This document shows, piece after piece, positions 15,001-23,500 of a DNA stretch of 64,000 bases. The notes beneath the pieces were generated by a model, which had not been told where the DNA came from, searched no databases, and saw only the letters and a list, made by a program, of their open reading frames with translations. Within the stretch, counting starts at the first letter, position 1. The number at the start of each line of letters is the position of its first letter. The position numbers and the translations under genes are program-made. The stretch comes from Saxidomus purpurata (taxonomy: Eukaryota > Mollusca > Bivalvia > Venerida > Veneridae): positions 29,445,618 through 29,509,617 of the forward strand of contig JAFMSR010000010.1 in assembly GCA_022818135.1 (NCBI GenBank), written 5' to 3'.

Positions 15001-15564
15001 GATCAAGAGGCAAAGACTAATTCTCAGACATCCTCCTCCTCCTCCTCCTCATCATCATCATCATCCTCAAGTGAAAGTAGTAGTAGTGAAGAAGACAGTG
15101 ATGATGACAGTGATGCGGCTGATGAAAGCAAAGTTGACACTTCTGTAAGTGATGAAAGTGAGAGTGATGATGATGATGATAGTAGTGAAAAGAAAGATGT
15201 GAAAACAGTTAAAGAAGAGGGCACAGAGAAACTCACAGTGGTAAAAAGACAGTTGAAAGTAGTTCCAACCACTGAAGATGAAGAGGAAAGTAGTGATAAT
15301 GCTGATGAAATAGATCTGATCAGCAGTGAGGACGAACCAGATCGTGATGATGGTAAAGACAAAGACTATAATGCTAGTGAAGATGATGCAGGTGATGATG
15401 ATGTTATAATGATCTCCGATGAAGAATATGCACCAAAGGGAAAAGCTATCATACCTTCCCCACCTCATGAAAATGTTACAGCAGGAACAGAAGTGCTTGT
15501 TAAAGAAGTTCCAGACTTTGATCCATCATTGATATCTTCTTTGATGTCGGCAGAAGTTGAATAA
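1..15564 (+). CDS. CABIN1: CABIN1-like protein, 3' part of gene (12 exons in window)
   Basis: The 5' end lies outside the window. Exons read: 1-65, 592-753, 1182-1391, 1876-1968, 2829-2986, 4941-5785, 10372-10550, 10997-11107, 11595-11758, 12856-13096, 13337-13423, 14269-15564. All junctions have GT/AG and the phases join without a stop. Conserved blocks include LDSWAGMA, AALRCFKRAVEID, MPCQGLFGERK, GIWKIPIDEIDRSGSF and KKYLRDAEKRYYAL, which match my memory of vertebrate Cabin1. Known role of the family: a large TPR scaffold that binds calcineurin and MEF2 and is a subunit of the HIRA histone H3.3 chaperone complex in the nucleus. Exon 6 and the last exon are long, acidic and low in complexity, so probably disordered. 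The last exon ends in TAA at 15562-15564. Family assignment is strong; the disordered parts are assigned only by being in frame. Confidence 0.9.
592..753 (+). CDS. CABIN1: CABIN1-like exon (TPR region)
   Basis: Acceptor AG at 590-591, donor GTAAGC at 754. Phase 0 at both ends, 54 codons. Contains KKSIAALRCFKRAVEID and LWIEYGTLAYQLHSHASRQ, which reads like a TPR helix pair. Confidence 0.9.
1182..1391 (+). CDS. CABIN1: CABIN1-like exon (TPR region)
   Basis: Acceptor TTTGTAG, donor GTAAAA at 1392. 70 codons, phase 0. Contains EWLHSYMLGKCLEKQNKD followed by SLAYYQK, a TPR-type helix. Confidence 0.9.
1876..1968 (+). CDS. CABIN1: CABIN1-like exon
   Basis: Acceptor ATGCAG, donor GTAAGC at 1969. 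31 codons, phase 0. Encodes AMEYLHKEHAKYPKR and NTPHLAVEALE. Confidence 0.88.
2212..2602 (+). mobile_element. Helentron-like non-autonomous element, 5'-truncated copy
   Basis: Lies in a CABIN1-like intron. The body matches the longer copies at 6622, 8675 and 37640 (CTCTGAAACCAC, AAGAATTCCATTCCATG, TAGATATTTGGCATGTAGC). It ends in the family's 3' signature GGTGAGTGATAT, a degenerate GGTCA/TGGCC hairpin and CTCTTG. The 5' hairpin is missing. Confidence 0.7.
2829..2986 (+). CDS. CABIN1: CABIN1-like exon
   Basis: Acceptor TTTTACAG, donor GTAAGT at 2987. 158 nt, leaves phase 2 (GA). Encodes MYYRIHVMILKVLLKHAA and CVKYIVQAANSPF. Confidence 0.9.
3009..4527 (+). mobile_element. Helentron-like non-autonomous element with tandem core
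   Basis: The ends carry an exact 14-bp inverted repeat, CTCGACTATTCGAA (3011-3024) and its complement (4490-4503). The right copy is followed by a perfect hairpin GCTGTCA-TG-TGACAGC (4507-4522) and terminal CTCTTG. It sits between T runs (TTTTT before, TT after). Sub-terminal inverted repeats, a 3' hairpin, a tandem-repeat core and a TT target are the layout described for Helentron-derived elements in animals. The family assignment is inference from this layout. Confidence 0.7.
3080..4065 (+). repeat. 164-bp satellite-like tandem repeat, six copies
   Basis: The word AAAGGTATTGACTTGAAACT recurs at about 3111, 3275, 3439, 3603, 3767 and 3930, a spacing of 163-164 bases. Each unit contains TACACCTGAGGAAACAATC and TTTTTGACAGATTTATGCCC. 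It forms the core of the element at 3009-4527. Copies differ at a few positions each. A further partial unit decays up to ~4140. Confidence 0.9.
4941..5785 (+). CDS. CABIN1: CABIN1-like long acidic exon with tandem (NAGNAG) acceptor and eh1-like motif
   Basis: The acceptor region is CAGCAG (4938-4943), and both AGs keep the frame: use of the first gives D-R-D-S, use of the second gives E-D-S. Donor GTACTG at 5786, leaving phase 1. The 281 or so residues are rich in Ser, Thr, Lys and Glu, without predicted fold. At 5332-5355 it encodes FSISSILG, which fits the eh1 Groucho/TLE-binding consensus. The open frame runs past the donor into the neighbouring fold-back transposon, but that extension is not coding. 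Confidence 0.85.
5832..8272. mobile_element. Fold-back DNA transposon with TA target duplication, hosting a nested element
   Basis: The ends are inverted: CCGTATTTCCC at 5832 and GGGAAATACGG ending at 8272, each flanked by TA. Below the tips both sides carry CTTATAAGACGA words. The inversion continues deep inside: TTAGCGACAATTACGTCGTAG (6413-6433) matches the complement of 7896-7916, and GATTTTTGGTGACACTTTGAG (6288-6308) matches the complement of ~8018-8038. The arms are unequal (about 600 and 385 bp). TA duplication and CCGTATTT tips resemble non-autonomous Tc1/mariner-pogo elements. The central loop is occupied by the Helentron-like copy at 6622-7887. Confidence 0.75.
6622..7887 (+). mobile_element. 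Helentron-like non-autonomous element nested in the fold-back transposon
   Basis: Starts with an imperfect hairpin AGCTCACC..GGGTGAGCT (6622-6649) and ends GGTGAGCG, hairpin AGGGCCA-TCT-TGGCCCT (7867-7883), CTCTTG. The core has about six ~140-bp units (CTCTGAAACCACAAGGCC, TAGATATTTGGC, CAAATTATGACCCC). The copy at 37640-38934 is the same element. Between ~7210 and 7620 this copy has many 1-6 base deletions relative to that one. Confidence 0.8.
8675..10003 (+). mobile_element. Helentron-like non-autonomous element, diverged copy with internal insertion
   Basis: Begins AGCTCACCTGGC..GAGTGAGCT (8675-8706) and ends GGTGAGTGAT, TGCCATCCTGGCC, CTCGTG. The tandem core runs from ~9130. The stretch 8760-9090 is not in the other copies; it holds a 10-bp-stem hairpin AGACAATAGA/TCTATTGTCT (8780-8801) and repeated AAGTGGCTA/AAGTGGTCA words, and looks like a nested insertion of unknown type. 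Confidence 0.7.
10085..10300 (+). mobile_element. tRNA-derived SINE
   Basis: Shows an A-box-like TTGGTGCAGTGG (10093-10104) and B-box-like GGTTTGATCCCC (10138-10149), followed by the body CCTTAGGCAAGACAC and TACATTGCCTCTCTC, wording shared by many invertebrate SINEs. It ends just upstream of a CABIN1-like exon (10372). Confidence 0.6.
10372..10550 (+). CDS. CABIN1: CABIN1-like exon
   Basis: Acceptor TTGCCAG at 10371; the two first bases complete the split Gly codon. Encodes KIDDQINRLLKMPVCDLHK and HYKSHYRLAYIYLHSPYHK. The donor GTTCAT at 10551 is weak. Confidence 0.85.
10997..11107 (+). CDS. CABIN1: CABIN1-like exon
   Basis: Acceptor TTTTAAG, donor GTAGTA. 37 codons, phase 0. Encodes AHHILLGVPKWQELGY and MPCQGLFGERKQTKFFQ, one of the best conserved Cabin1 blocks. 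Confidence 0.92.
11595..11758 (+). CDS. CABIN1: CABIN1-like exon
   Basis: Acceptor TTCTCTAG, donor GTAAGT at 11759, phase 0 in and 2 out. Encodes GIWKIPIDEIDRSGSFPSHL, a highly conserved Cabin1 segment, then an amphipathic helix ELVLEVLRAEKD. Confidence 0.93.
11880..12470. repeat. AAGGTCA-rich degenerate intronic repeat
   Basis: Intron between CABIN1-like exons. The words AAGGTCA, CAAAGGTCA, TTGAAACTTT and CTCCCAAAC recur irregularly. The same vocabulary appears at 17480-17930 and 26780-27200. I see no gene and no clear ends. Confidence 0.4.
12856..13096 (+). CDS. CABIN1: CABIN1-like exon
   Basis: Acceptor TTGCCAG, donor GTAAAT at 13097. First G completes Lys. Encodes KYLRDAEKRYYALTSHRY and a long helical stretch (VYKIHEHGVHKLNKHVDRTN). 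Confidence 0.9.
13337..13423 (+). CDS. CABIN1: CABIN1-like exon
   Basis: Acceptor TTTCAG, donor GTAAGC at 13424. 29 codons, phase 0. Encodes LPQKMLLDQAVRYCKQLLAQ, like the conserved EQAVKFCQ-type helix near the vertebrate C-terminus. Confidence 0.88.
14269..15564 (+). CDS. CABIN1: CABIN1-like terminal exon, acidic, with SIM-like motifs and polyserine
   Basis: Acceptor TGTTTCAG, stop TAA at 15562-15564; 431 codons. A 15-residue motif KPPNFINLTNIMKSQ (14365-14409) is repeated as KPPNLISLANIMKSQ (14509-14553). Three hydrophobic-plus-acidic motifs of the SUMO-interaction type occur: IIILSDS (14710-14730), IDLISSEDE (15310-15336) and VIMISDEE (15403-15426). A polyserine run is encoded by TCC/TCA triplets (15031-15070), followed by long Asp/Glu/Ser stretches. 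The antisense poly-Ser and poly-Phe frames are shadows. Confidence 0.88.
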   Translation, partial: SQDSKSQTVSSPSVPAAVPSQQEAGDVLTTTVKPPNFINLTNIMKSQVPSGRLLQSTPSDLTTPSDLNKSTTESADVPAIKPPNLISLANIMKSQNTNYSLLKSVQNDLNKSTTIASKEYSQSKPEGSANEKLETDEIEQDEKEETEIIILSDSSVESPVKSHINTKSNDPNITENPKMAAPTDGANAPTVKIKMGLLQAVKRLKPNTKEGTATSGDNETSQDESQSSALSEDESEAPLPSASDDQEAKTNSQTSSSSSSSSSSSSSSESSSSEEDSDDDSDAADESKVDTSVSDESESDDDDDSSEKKDVKTVKEEGTEKLTVVKRQLKVVPTTEDEEESSDNADEIDLISSEDEPDRDDGKDKDYNASEDDAGDDDVIMISDEEYAPKGKAIIPSPPHENVTAGTEVLVKEVPDFDPSLISSLMSAEVE

Positions 15565-15780
15565 GTGATGGATGTAGTTAAAAGATATTAAATAGATGTG
15601 AAATGTCTGTTTTCTTGACGAAAACAGGACACTTTTTAAGCAAGTGCTAATAACTTTTGTAGAGATCAATTAGTGCTAGGTGTTAATGTGACCAAAAATG
15701 AATGTGCTGTTGTTAATGTGACCAAAAATAAATGTGCTGTTGTTAATGTAGAACACTAGTGATACCTCTAAATAAACCTT
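15565..15780 (+). terminator. CABIN1-like 3' UTR with two AATAAA poly(A) signals
   Basis: AATAAA occurs at 15727-15732 and 15771-15776, 165 and 209 bases after the stop. A short near-direct repeat (GTTAATGTGACCAAAAATRAA) lies between 15682 and 15732. The segmental duplication begins right after the second signal. Confidence 0.7.
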
Positions 15781-15984
15781 GCAAGGTTACATGTGATTTG
15801 GTTATGATTCCTACACCAAACAAGATCAGGACAATATAACAATCACTTTGTCATGCCTCATCACTTCTAAAATAAGTGCAATTTTATACATATTTATTAC
15901 CTTTTCAAATTTTGTGCACCTGTTTATGGTAATTGCACCATCCCAAAGCTTATCCCATTAACAATTTTGTTGTTAAAAGTTAAT

Positions 15985-17016
15985 ACCAGAGAGGAATCAA
16001 AGCGCTGTGAGCGCAGAAGGCCCGGGGGCTATAGATTAACTCCCCTAAAAACAACTTTTGACCTTCGTGATTTACACTGAACCTTACCTAAAGCGCGGGT
16101 CGAAATGTGCATAGGGCGAAATTTAGTATATGACACAGAATGAATGATTCACAAATATATGGGTGGCAGGGAAGTTTGTTTTATTATAAAACGTACGTTA
16201 AATGAAAAATAATCACATGGTCAACAATATCAATTGTTTGAGAGAACAATAAAAATAATTCAATCTGCGCTTTGTTCAACTTCAAGCGATATCTGATGAT
16301 GTGGATCGAAAATTATTGTGTACCAAGGACAAGACCTTGAAAAAGAAATAAACGAAGCAATACCAACAATGAAATATAAATACAGTACTGTACAATGTGT
16401 ACAACAGGGAAAACCAAAAATGATTCTTGGTTACCTTGTAGTTGTAATCGGTGAAACCGTTCACTGGGCCTTGACATGCAGCGTCCTCGATAAATGGCGG
16501 TTGATTTTGATCACGTGAGTTCCTTCTCGGGAATGTACGTAAATTGTATCTGGTTTTTTTAAAGAAATTTATTTTTAGGTAAATATATATGTAATCGTTC
16601 GTAAATAAGAAAGTTGTCAATGAAATAACATCAGAAATTTGAAAATCAAACTACAAACTCTTATATCGAATTCCGTACGTTTCCGTAAATATCCGTACTT
16701 TTCCGTGATATGCATATGATTATCTTCCGTAATCAGCTAACAGCGCAGTAATTTCTAAAACAGAAAAAACTGTGTAATGCAGCCCGTAAGCTATAGACCT
16801 TTCTGCAATCGTTTGAAGTTGTATGTACTGTTTTTATTTGTAATATGTTCTTATCGTATGCGACATCCAAACAAAAGATTGATATGGTCTGTCTTGCACT
16901 ACTTTCCCAAAGTGCATGTTTACAGTTGTTATTCGCACATAGCACAGTTAAATTGTCAGCTGTGTTTCAAATGTGGTATGCTAACTTAGGCCTAGGGGAC
17001 TTTCAGTCCCCAGGCC
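15985..17016 (+). mobile_element. Unit-1-specific 1.03-kb insertion ending in a hairpin
   Basis: Unit 2 passes directly from TTAATACCAGAGA to ACAAAAATCATAAAAC, whereas unit 1 has ~1.03 kb in between. The insert's right edge is a long hairpin, GGCCTAGGGGACT..AGTCCCCAGGCC (16989-17016). No protein is convincing inside. It could be a Helitron-type non-autonomous element or a unit-2 deletion. No target duplication is clear. Confidence 0.5.
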
Positions 17017-18989
17017 AAAAATCATAAAACATAGACTGACCCTACCATCAATGTCTGGCCTTATAGCTATCCTTTCATTTGTCAGGTCCATAACTCCTTG
17101 TTAACACTGAAAAATCCACACTATGTAAAACTTGGTCATAGTATGTTTGTCTATATAACATCTGGCTTATGGTCAAAACTGTTACCTTGGGGTTTGAAAT
17201 GTAGTTGAAAGGTCAAAAAAGAGAAAAATAATGTTCACACTTGCAGCTCTTGTAGTTGAATCAGCATGAAACTTGGCTAGAGTTTAGCTGATTTGGTTAG
17301 CTTTTAGCTGAACAGTATAAGGCTAATGGCTCTCTTGTTTAGAAAAACATAAAACTATTTTCTTCATACGTTATCTTGATTCCTTAGAAAAAATGACAAG
17401 GGTCAGATCTGATTTTTAGCTCCAGTAGAATAAGTCCATTTCCCTTGATAAAACTTTAAAAATCACAATTTTCATTTGGCTTCAATGAAGCTTGCAGGCA
17501 ACCTGTAGATGATCTCAATTGCTTTTGGGTCCAAGGTCACAGTGACCTCCGGTAGCGTTTCCTTGAAAACACTACAGGTCACAATTTTCATTGAACTTTC
17601 ATCAGACTTGCTCAGAGGGTTGCCTGCAACATGTAGATGATCCCTATTGTTTTTGGGTCAGAGGTGAAGGTCACAGTAACCGTCTGCTCAATATCACGAG
17701 ATCTATATCACCCGTGGTCTTCAAACTTTATAGGATGATTGGTCTTACTGGGTAGACAATCCCTACTGGTGTAGGCATCGGTTGGTCAAAGGCTATGGTC
17801 ACTGTAAGCTCCGTTAGCTTTTCCTGAATAACAACACGGGTCACAATTTTCATTTGACTTTTATGAAACTTGCTCGGAAGGTTGCATGCAACCTGTAGAT
17901 GATCCATATGTTCTTCAAGCCTGTTTATTTGAAAATTCAGTCGGTGCTTTTCCCCCTACACCTGGAAACACCTAGCTGAATGACATGAAGTATCGGTAAG
18001 AAGTATATTTGTGTATATTGTTATCCCTTCAGTTAGGATAAGTGCTTTGATTATACACCCACAGACAAAGTTAAAGTCCGCTTGTCCGTTCATGGTCTGT
18101 TTGTTGATATTCATCCTGCTCAGTATATCCTTAATCACTTGTTTAAACGTCTCAACTCCACCGACTCAAGGTCATGCTTGGCCGTGGGTCGGGAAGTTGG
18201 GTGATTTATTGCTAGTTTGTGCTACTTTTCAATTATATAAACACATACAGATACGTGTCAGTCCTTCAAAGAGGCGACGTAGCTGTAATTTGGATTGGAC
18301 AGTTTTCCCCCATCGTCCGGTATTGAGGTACTACAGAAAAGGAAAAGCCGACACAGAAGCACAGAACAACAATCAACCGCAGGTTCAGCACTGTCTAGTA
18401 GCGTGTTTGAAGATTCCTCCAAAAACATTACTGTATGTTCACCATAACTGTGTGAAATCATATATTTGCAAAGTAAGCAGCTGTCCCTTATAGTTTGAGG
18501 ACATTCCATCAGTGTTGCTCATAATGGTCTTGTACTTGACTGCTGGTATAACTGATAAATAATTAGTAATAAATCGTAACTTATGAATATTAGGTAATAA
18601 GTTACAAGAGATCATTTATAATATATAAATAATAAATACCCATAATATTGCCTTGAAAATAATTTTTATATGCCGCACGCTACAAAATGTTGAAACCATA
18701 AATAAAAGTTCCACGTTGTGCGGACACATAGACCGTGATAAATGCGTACCTAATCGCACACCGTGATAAATGCGTACTATTCGCAGATAAGAAATGTTTG
18801 GGTTATACAGGGTTTGTCCCAGCAAAGTTCAGGTGCGTTTAAACGTGACTTGGAACGATAAACCCTATGCCAGTACTACCGTGTACGATACATCTTTAAC
18901 TAACTAGCGACGCAGAAAACAACGATCAAGTAAGTTGTCAATCTTTACATACATAATAAAACACCATACATAATGGAGACTAAGTTCGA

Positions 18990-19620
18990 GAATGGACCAG
19001 TTTTTTAAGCACGCTTTAATAAAACAGTGGACTAAACAAGAGCTGTCGCGCATAAGAGACGAATTCCCCCGAAAGAGGTGTCTCATAGTCTGTGTCCTCT
19101 CCATGTGCTCAACAATTGTGCCATGTAATTTTAAAATCCTTCCATGCATAACATATTTATCATGCATACAGTATTCCATTACCTTTAAAGTGTGACGTTG
19201 ATCTTTCTTACGAAAGTTTGAAAGACACGAATGTGTGCATATATACAGGATACTATTACTCTAACTCTTAATGTGACCTTGACCTTTGAGGTATGGACGT
19301 GGGTCTTGCACGCGACACGTCGTCTTGATGTGTTGAACATTTGTGACAAGTTATTTTTAAAATCCTTCAATGCATGACAAAGTTACAGTCCGGACACAAA
19401 TGTGTGCATATACACAGGATTCTATTACTTTCAAACGCATAGTGTGACCTTGACCTTTGAGGTAGGGACATGTGTATTGCACGCGACATGTCGTCTTGAT
19501 GTGCTGAATATTTGTGCCAAGTTATCTTAAAATCATTCGATGCATGACAAAATTACAGCCCGGACACGAAAAATGTAAGGGCAGAAAGACAGACGGACAG
19601 AGACGGACGGATTCTTCGTA
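18990..19620 (-). repeat. Unit-1-specific insertion carrying ~175-bp repeats
   Basis: Unit 2 lacks this block between GTTCG and TAAGCATCAACAAAATG. It holds two and a part units with TGTGACCTTGACCTTTGAGG, CGCGACACGTCGTCTTGATG and AATCCTTCAATGCATGACAA. The same family is present in the opposite orientation at 36540-36965, and ends near GACGGACGG. Confidence 0.65.
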
Positions 19621-19689
19621 AGCATCAACAAAATGTTTCTAGATAATATAAAAGTCACATAGTTGCAATGACAAGAGTGAGATTATCTG

Positions 19690-19990
19690 CACACAACTTG
19701 ACTGCTAACAAAAACAGGGAGGTTGCATAAACCAAATAAAATCCCAAAAAAGAAAGGGAATGTTCGATATGTGATGCTTTTGAAGATGAAGTACACTTCC
19801 TGCTGACATATCAAGTTAAAGACCTTAAAAGAAAATATATCTGAAAAACATTATACTGGAAGCACCCAAATATAACAAAGTTAGTAAGGTTACCAACATC
19901 CGAAAAACGAAAACTATGAAACTAAAAACTTTGAACTAAAAAAAAACAATTTATTAAAGACTTTTCTCCTCAAATGGTGAAGTGACGACT
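19690..19990 (+). pseudogene. LINE C-terminal remnant (unit 1)
   Basis: With frame changes it reads CSICDAFEDEVHFLLTY, then YWKHPNITKLVRLPTSE and KQFIKDF. The CSIC..EDE.HFLL pattern is the cysteine-containing C-terminus of RTE/CR1-type LINE polyproteins. Stops interrupt it. Also present in unit 2 at 28440-28690, so it predates the duplication. Confidence 0.6.
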
Positions 19991-20447
19991 GGCTATCGTT
20001 CTCAGATACATATTCTTATGAACTAGTAAAAGAAAAGGTTTTACTCTCACAATAGACTGTGGGCTACTGTTACCCCAACTCCCCCCACCGGTGGAATTTT
20101 CTACAGTATGATTTTCTTAAAGTATAGTGAAAGACCTATCAAAACCATTTGTCCACACACTAGTCCTTGGGGCAATTTTGTTCTCATCTCGTTGACAAAA
20201 CAGAACATTTTTCAGAGTCTATGAAAATTGAACTGTTATAGTATGATACACTCGATTAACTAATTAACCACCTTCCACTTGTCATGTAAGTAAACGTTTA
20301 TCATGTCGAGTATAACTATTTTCAATAAATAACTCTATTTATTTATCATAAATGGACGTAATGATATAAAAAAAATAGTTTACTTTTTCAAAAATAGTTA
20401 TCTCACAATATGATAGCGTCATTCTGCAATCTCATTCTATACGTGCG

Positions 20448-20454
20448 TATAAAA
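20448..20454 (+). promoter_or_regulatory. TATA box of the unit-1 gene
   Basis: TATAAAA lies 105 bases before the exon-1 ATG at 20560. The same box and flanks (GTGCGTATAAAATAC) are kept in unit 2 at 29158-29164. In unit 3 the matching site reads GCGCATTAAATAC, without a proper box. A start site near 20480 is inferred. Confidence 0.6.
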
Positions 20455-20559
20455 TACTTTTCATTTCGGGAAGAGGTGTTACACACTACACTTGCACAGT
20501 TTCCATAGCCGTGAAGTAAGATTTATAGTTTATTCTTTATTTAATAAATTACCATAATT

Positions 20560-23500
20560 ATGACGATGAACTTTTCTGCGTATAGTCAAAACAAAGGTAA
20601 GTGTCGTTCGCTTCATTCTTCGGTTTAAGTTTTTATACATAAGATTTTATAATTTAATTATAATTTCAAAAAAGTTTGAAAACGAAAGAAATGATGTCAC
20701 ATATTAAAATGAAGTTTTAAGTTAGACGATTATTTTTATACCACGACGACAGTGTACATATCAATAAATATTTATTAGGGGCCTACTCATTTAAAATCAT
20801 TTAAAAATAGTTGAAGGTGATATACATTCAAACTACGGATATATAAATATATATAAAATGTGACATGGTCGCCGCACAAAAAGAAAAAGAAAATTCCCTG
20901 ACATTTCACTGACAAAATCATATTTTTTTACTGACCAATACCATCTTATTTTGCTGTGCCTGATCTTCCCCCATTGCAATCAAATCAACCCATATACTGT
21001 TTCTATTTTCTTATTACAACCCAACAGCCTAAAAATAAACACACATTACATGATAAAAATCAGTGAAAAAAACAAAAATAATATCAAACAGGGAATGCCA
21101 CGTACCAAAAACGCAGCCTCCCCAAAACGAGAAGCTGTGTTGATAAAGATATATCTTTCTAAGTTATCATACATGGACATGTGACGTGATACTAGTTTTA
21201 CAGGCCAGTGTTCACAATTATTTAGCTACTAAGTAATGATAACATAAAACATTTTAACACGACTAGAAAAAAAAAACATGTGCACATATAACATCTTTAA
21301 TGTGAATGTTAAGTGATGCTAAATGAACATTGGTGCCACATCATTCAAACATAATGCTTTTAAGTAAAGGTAGAATATACTGAGGCATACATACGCGACA
21401 CAGCGAGTGACCAAAGAAGCTTCATATCAAAGCTTGTGCAAATACAACACCTGAATATACTTTTAACAGGAGTATAAAGCGATGCTAAGTGAACAAGCCA
21501 AATCATTCAAACACATTGCCCCTTAGTAAAAGTAAATTACACAGAGGAATGCATAGCTTGTGTATGTATTACACCTTAGACTTGTTAGACCTTTAACTAC
21601 TTTTGCGAATTTTCCACATTTTTATCTCATCTTCCATTCACTTGCTCTTGCTATGTGATTTTTCCACTGAATGTATTTGATTTCACAAGGAAGAAAAAAG
21701 AATATATACAGTTAGTTTGCTCTGGAGGCAAGAACAATCTTCAAGGTTTCAAACTTTATAGCTTATAGAATTTTAACAACTGTTTAAAACACAATTAAAT
21801 GCCAATATTATCTACTATCACTACAAAAACACATATAATAAATTTACACTTATGGATACTGTTAAAGACTGACATAGCCACTGGATTTTATATCTGGTTC
21901 AGAAAAAAGTTTTACCTGACTTTTCTGACATTTCACTTTGTTTACTAACCAATCTCAAAAATTCCCTGACAATTCATTGACATTGAAAACAAATTTCCAG
22001 GTAGGTGGCAATCCTGAGGCAATCCTGAGTGAGAGACGAGAGAAAGTTTGCTCTGATATGAGTAAAACATTAGAAAAGTTAAAAGTTATAACAGCCAATT
22101 TGAAAATACCCCAAAACTGTCACAAAATACACAGGTGACGACCCACACTTATCAAGAGCAATGACTCTGGCCATACATAATCGTAAGGAAGACAGGACTG
22201 CAATTTTAAATTTTAATTGTAAAACGCGAAATCGCATGATTATTTGCCGGAGCGTGCACATTAAGAAGATGCACCTTATTACGAGAAAGATTTGTTTGTC
22301 GCTATGCAAATAGCGAAAACGTCATTCAAGAAACCGTGCCGATTGTAGTTAGTGAAATCTATTTTTTTCAATTTAGGACGACCCTTAATTTCGTTTAACC
22401 ATAAGTGTAAGCTATCAGTTACTGTGAAAGAGAGACAAAAAGTGGCTAGTTTACTCTTTTAACAAACTGTCAAAATAAACTGAGATGTTCAAAAAGTCAT
22501 TTGGTTTAGATGGACTTTCACGTCTGAAAAATCACGCATTAATTGTGTACTTTTAAAATGATGTTATTTTTGGCGGGGAAAATAAATACAAACCAGCAAA
22601 TTTACTACAATTTCTACGTAAGTTGAGCTGTTTGTTTTAAGTTTCTACAGGACGTTTATATTGGATAAATTCAATTGATCTGCGGTGAAGGCATTGTTTT
22701 TCTTACAATTTCTGTTTCAAGTAAATCTACATGTAATAAATTTCCGTTTCAAGATTTTTTTATTACTACATGTCCTAACGTATGGACATAAATCACAGTT
22801 GTTGAGTTTGCGAAACAGTAAAGTCCACGAATAGAACGAAAATAAAAAAACTCCGCAATGAATACACCCTATACACTAGAACAGGAGCAGTACAAGTTTT
22901 GATCAGTTTTACGATTCTGAAAAATAAGATGTGTGATCAGTAACGATAAAATAGCCTGCTTTTAGACCTTATTAATTCAGCTCTGTAGGGCCAACTCATA
23001 AATAGTAAATGACTGTCTCTATGTCAGTCCATAGCAATATGATTTAAATAGAGATTTGTTAACATATTTATCCCTTTCAATTTGTTTTCAGGCACTAAAA
23101 AGAACGATACAAAAACGGTAATGGAAACAAAGGAGGAAATTCTGACAGTTATGGCGGGAAAATATCAGAGAGGCTGTTGTTAATGAAGACTAGGTACGGA
23201 ATAAGACGGTTAATTTCTTGTGCACAGTCAAATTTCTGCGGCTTACCTTTTCATGTTAAATTTTTTGATCGTTTGTTGTCTTTTTTGTGGTTATTTTAGC
23301 GTATTTTGAAAGAAGGTGAATCATGCTAGTGGAACAACATTTGAGGGGAGGTTTCCATACACTTAACATTAATACAGCACTTAATATTTTTCTACTTCTG
23401 ACCTTTCAGCATCCACAGAGGTAAAAATTTACATTTGAATTTCAGAGAAGAGCATTAGACAAAACAACCCTTGAAGAAATCACCACTGCCAATTATCCTG

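Noticed and set aside
14583..15468. Minus-strand and alternate-frame ORFs across the CABIN1-like last exon
   Set aside because: They are antisense readings of Ser/Asp/Glu-rich triplet repeats and lack any family signal; the plus frame is in phase with the upstream exons.
18011..18493. 160-residue plus-strand ORF in unit 1 with a hydrophobic start
   Set aside because: The matching unit-2 sequence is broken by indels, the composition is not protein-like, and no family or splice signal supports it.
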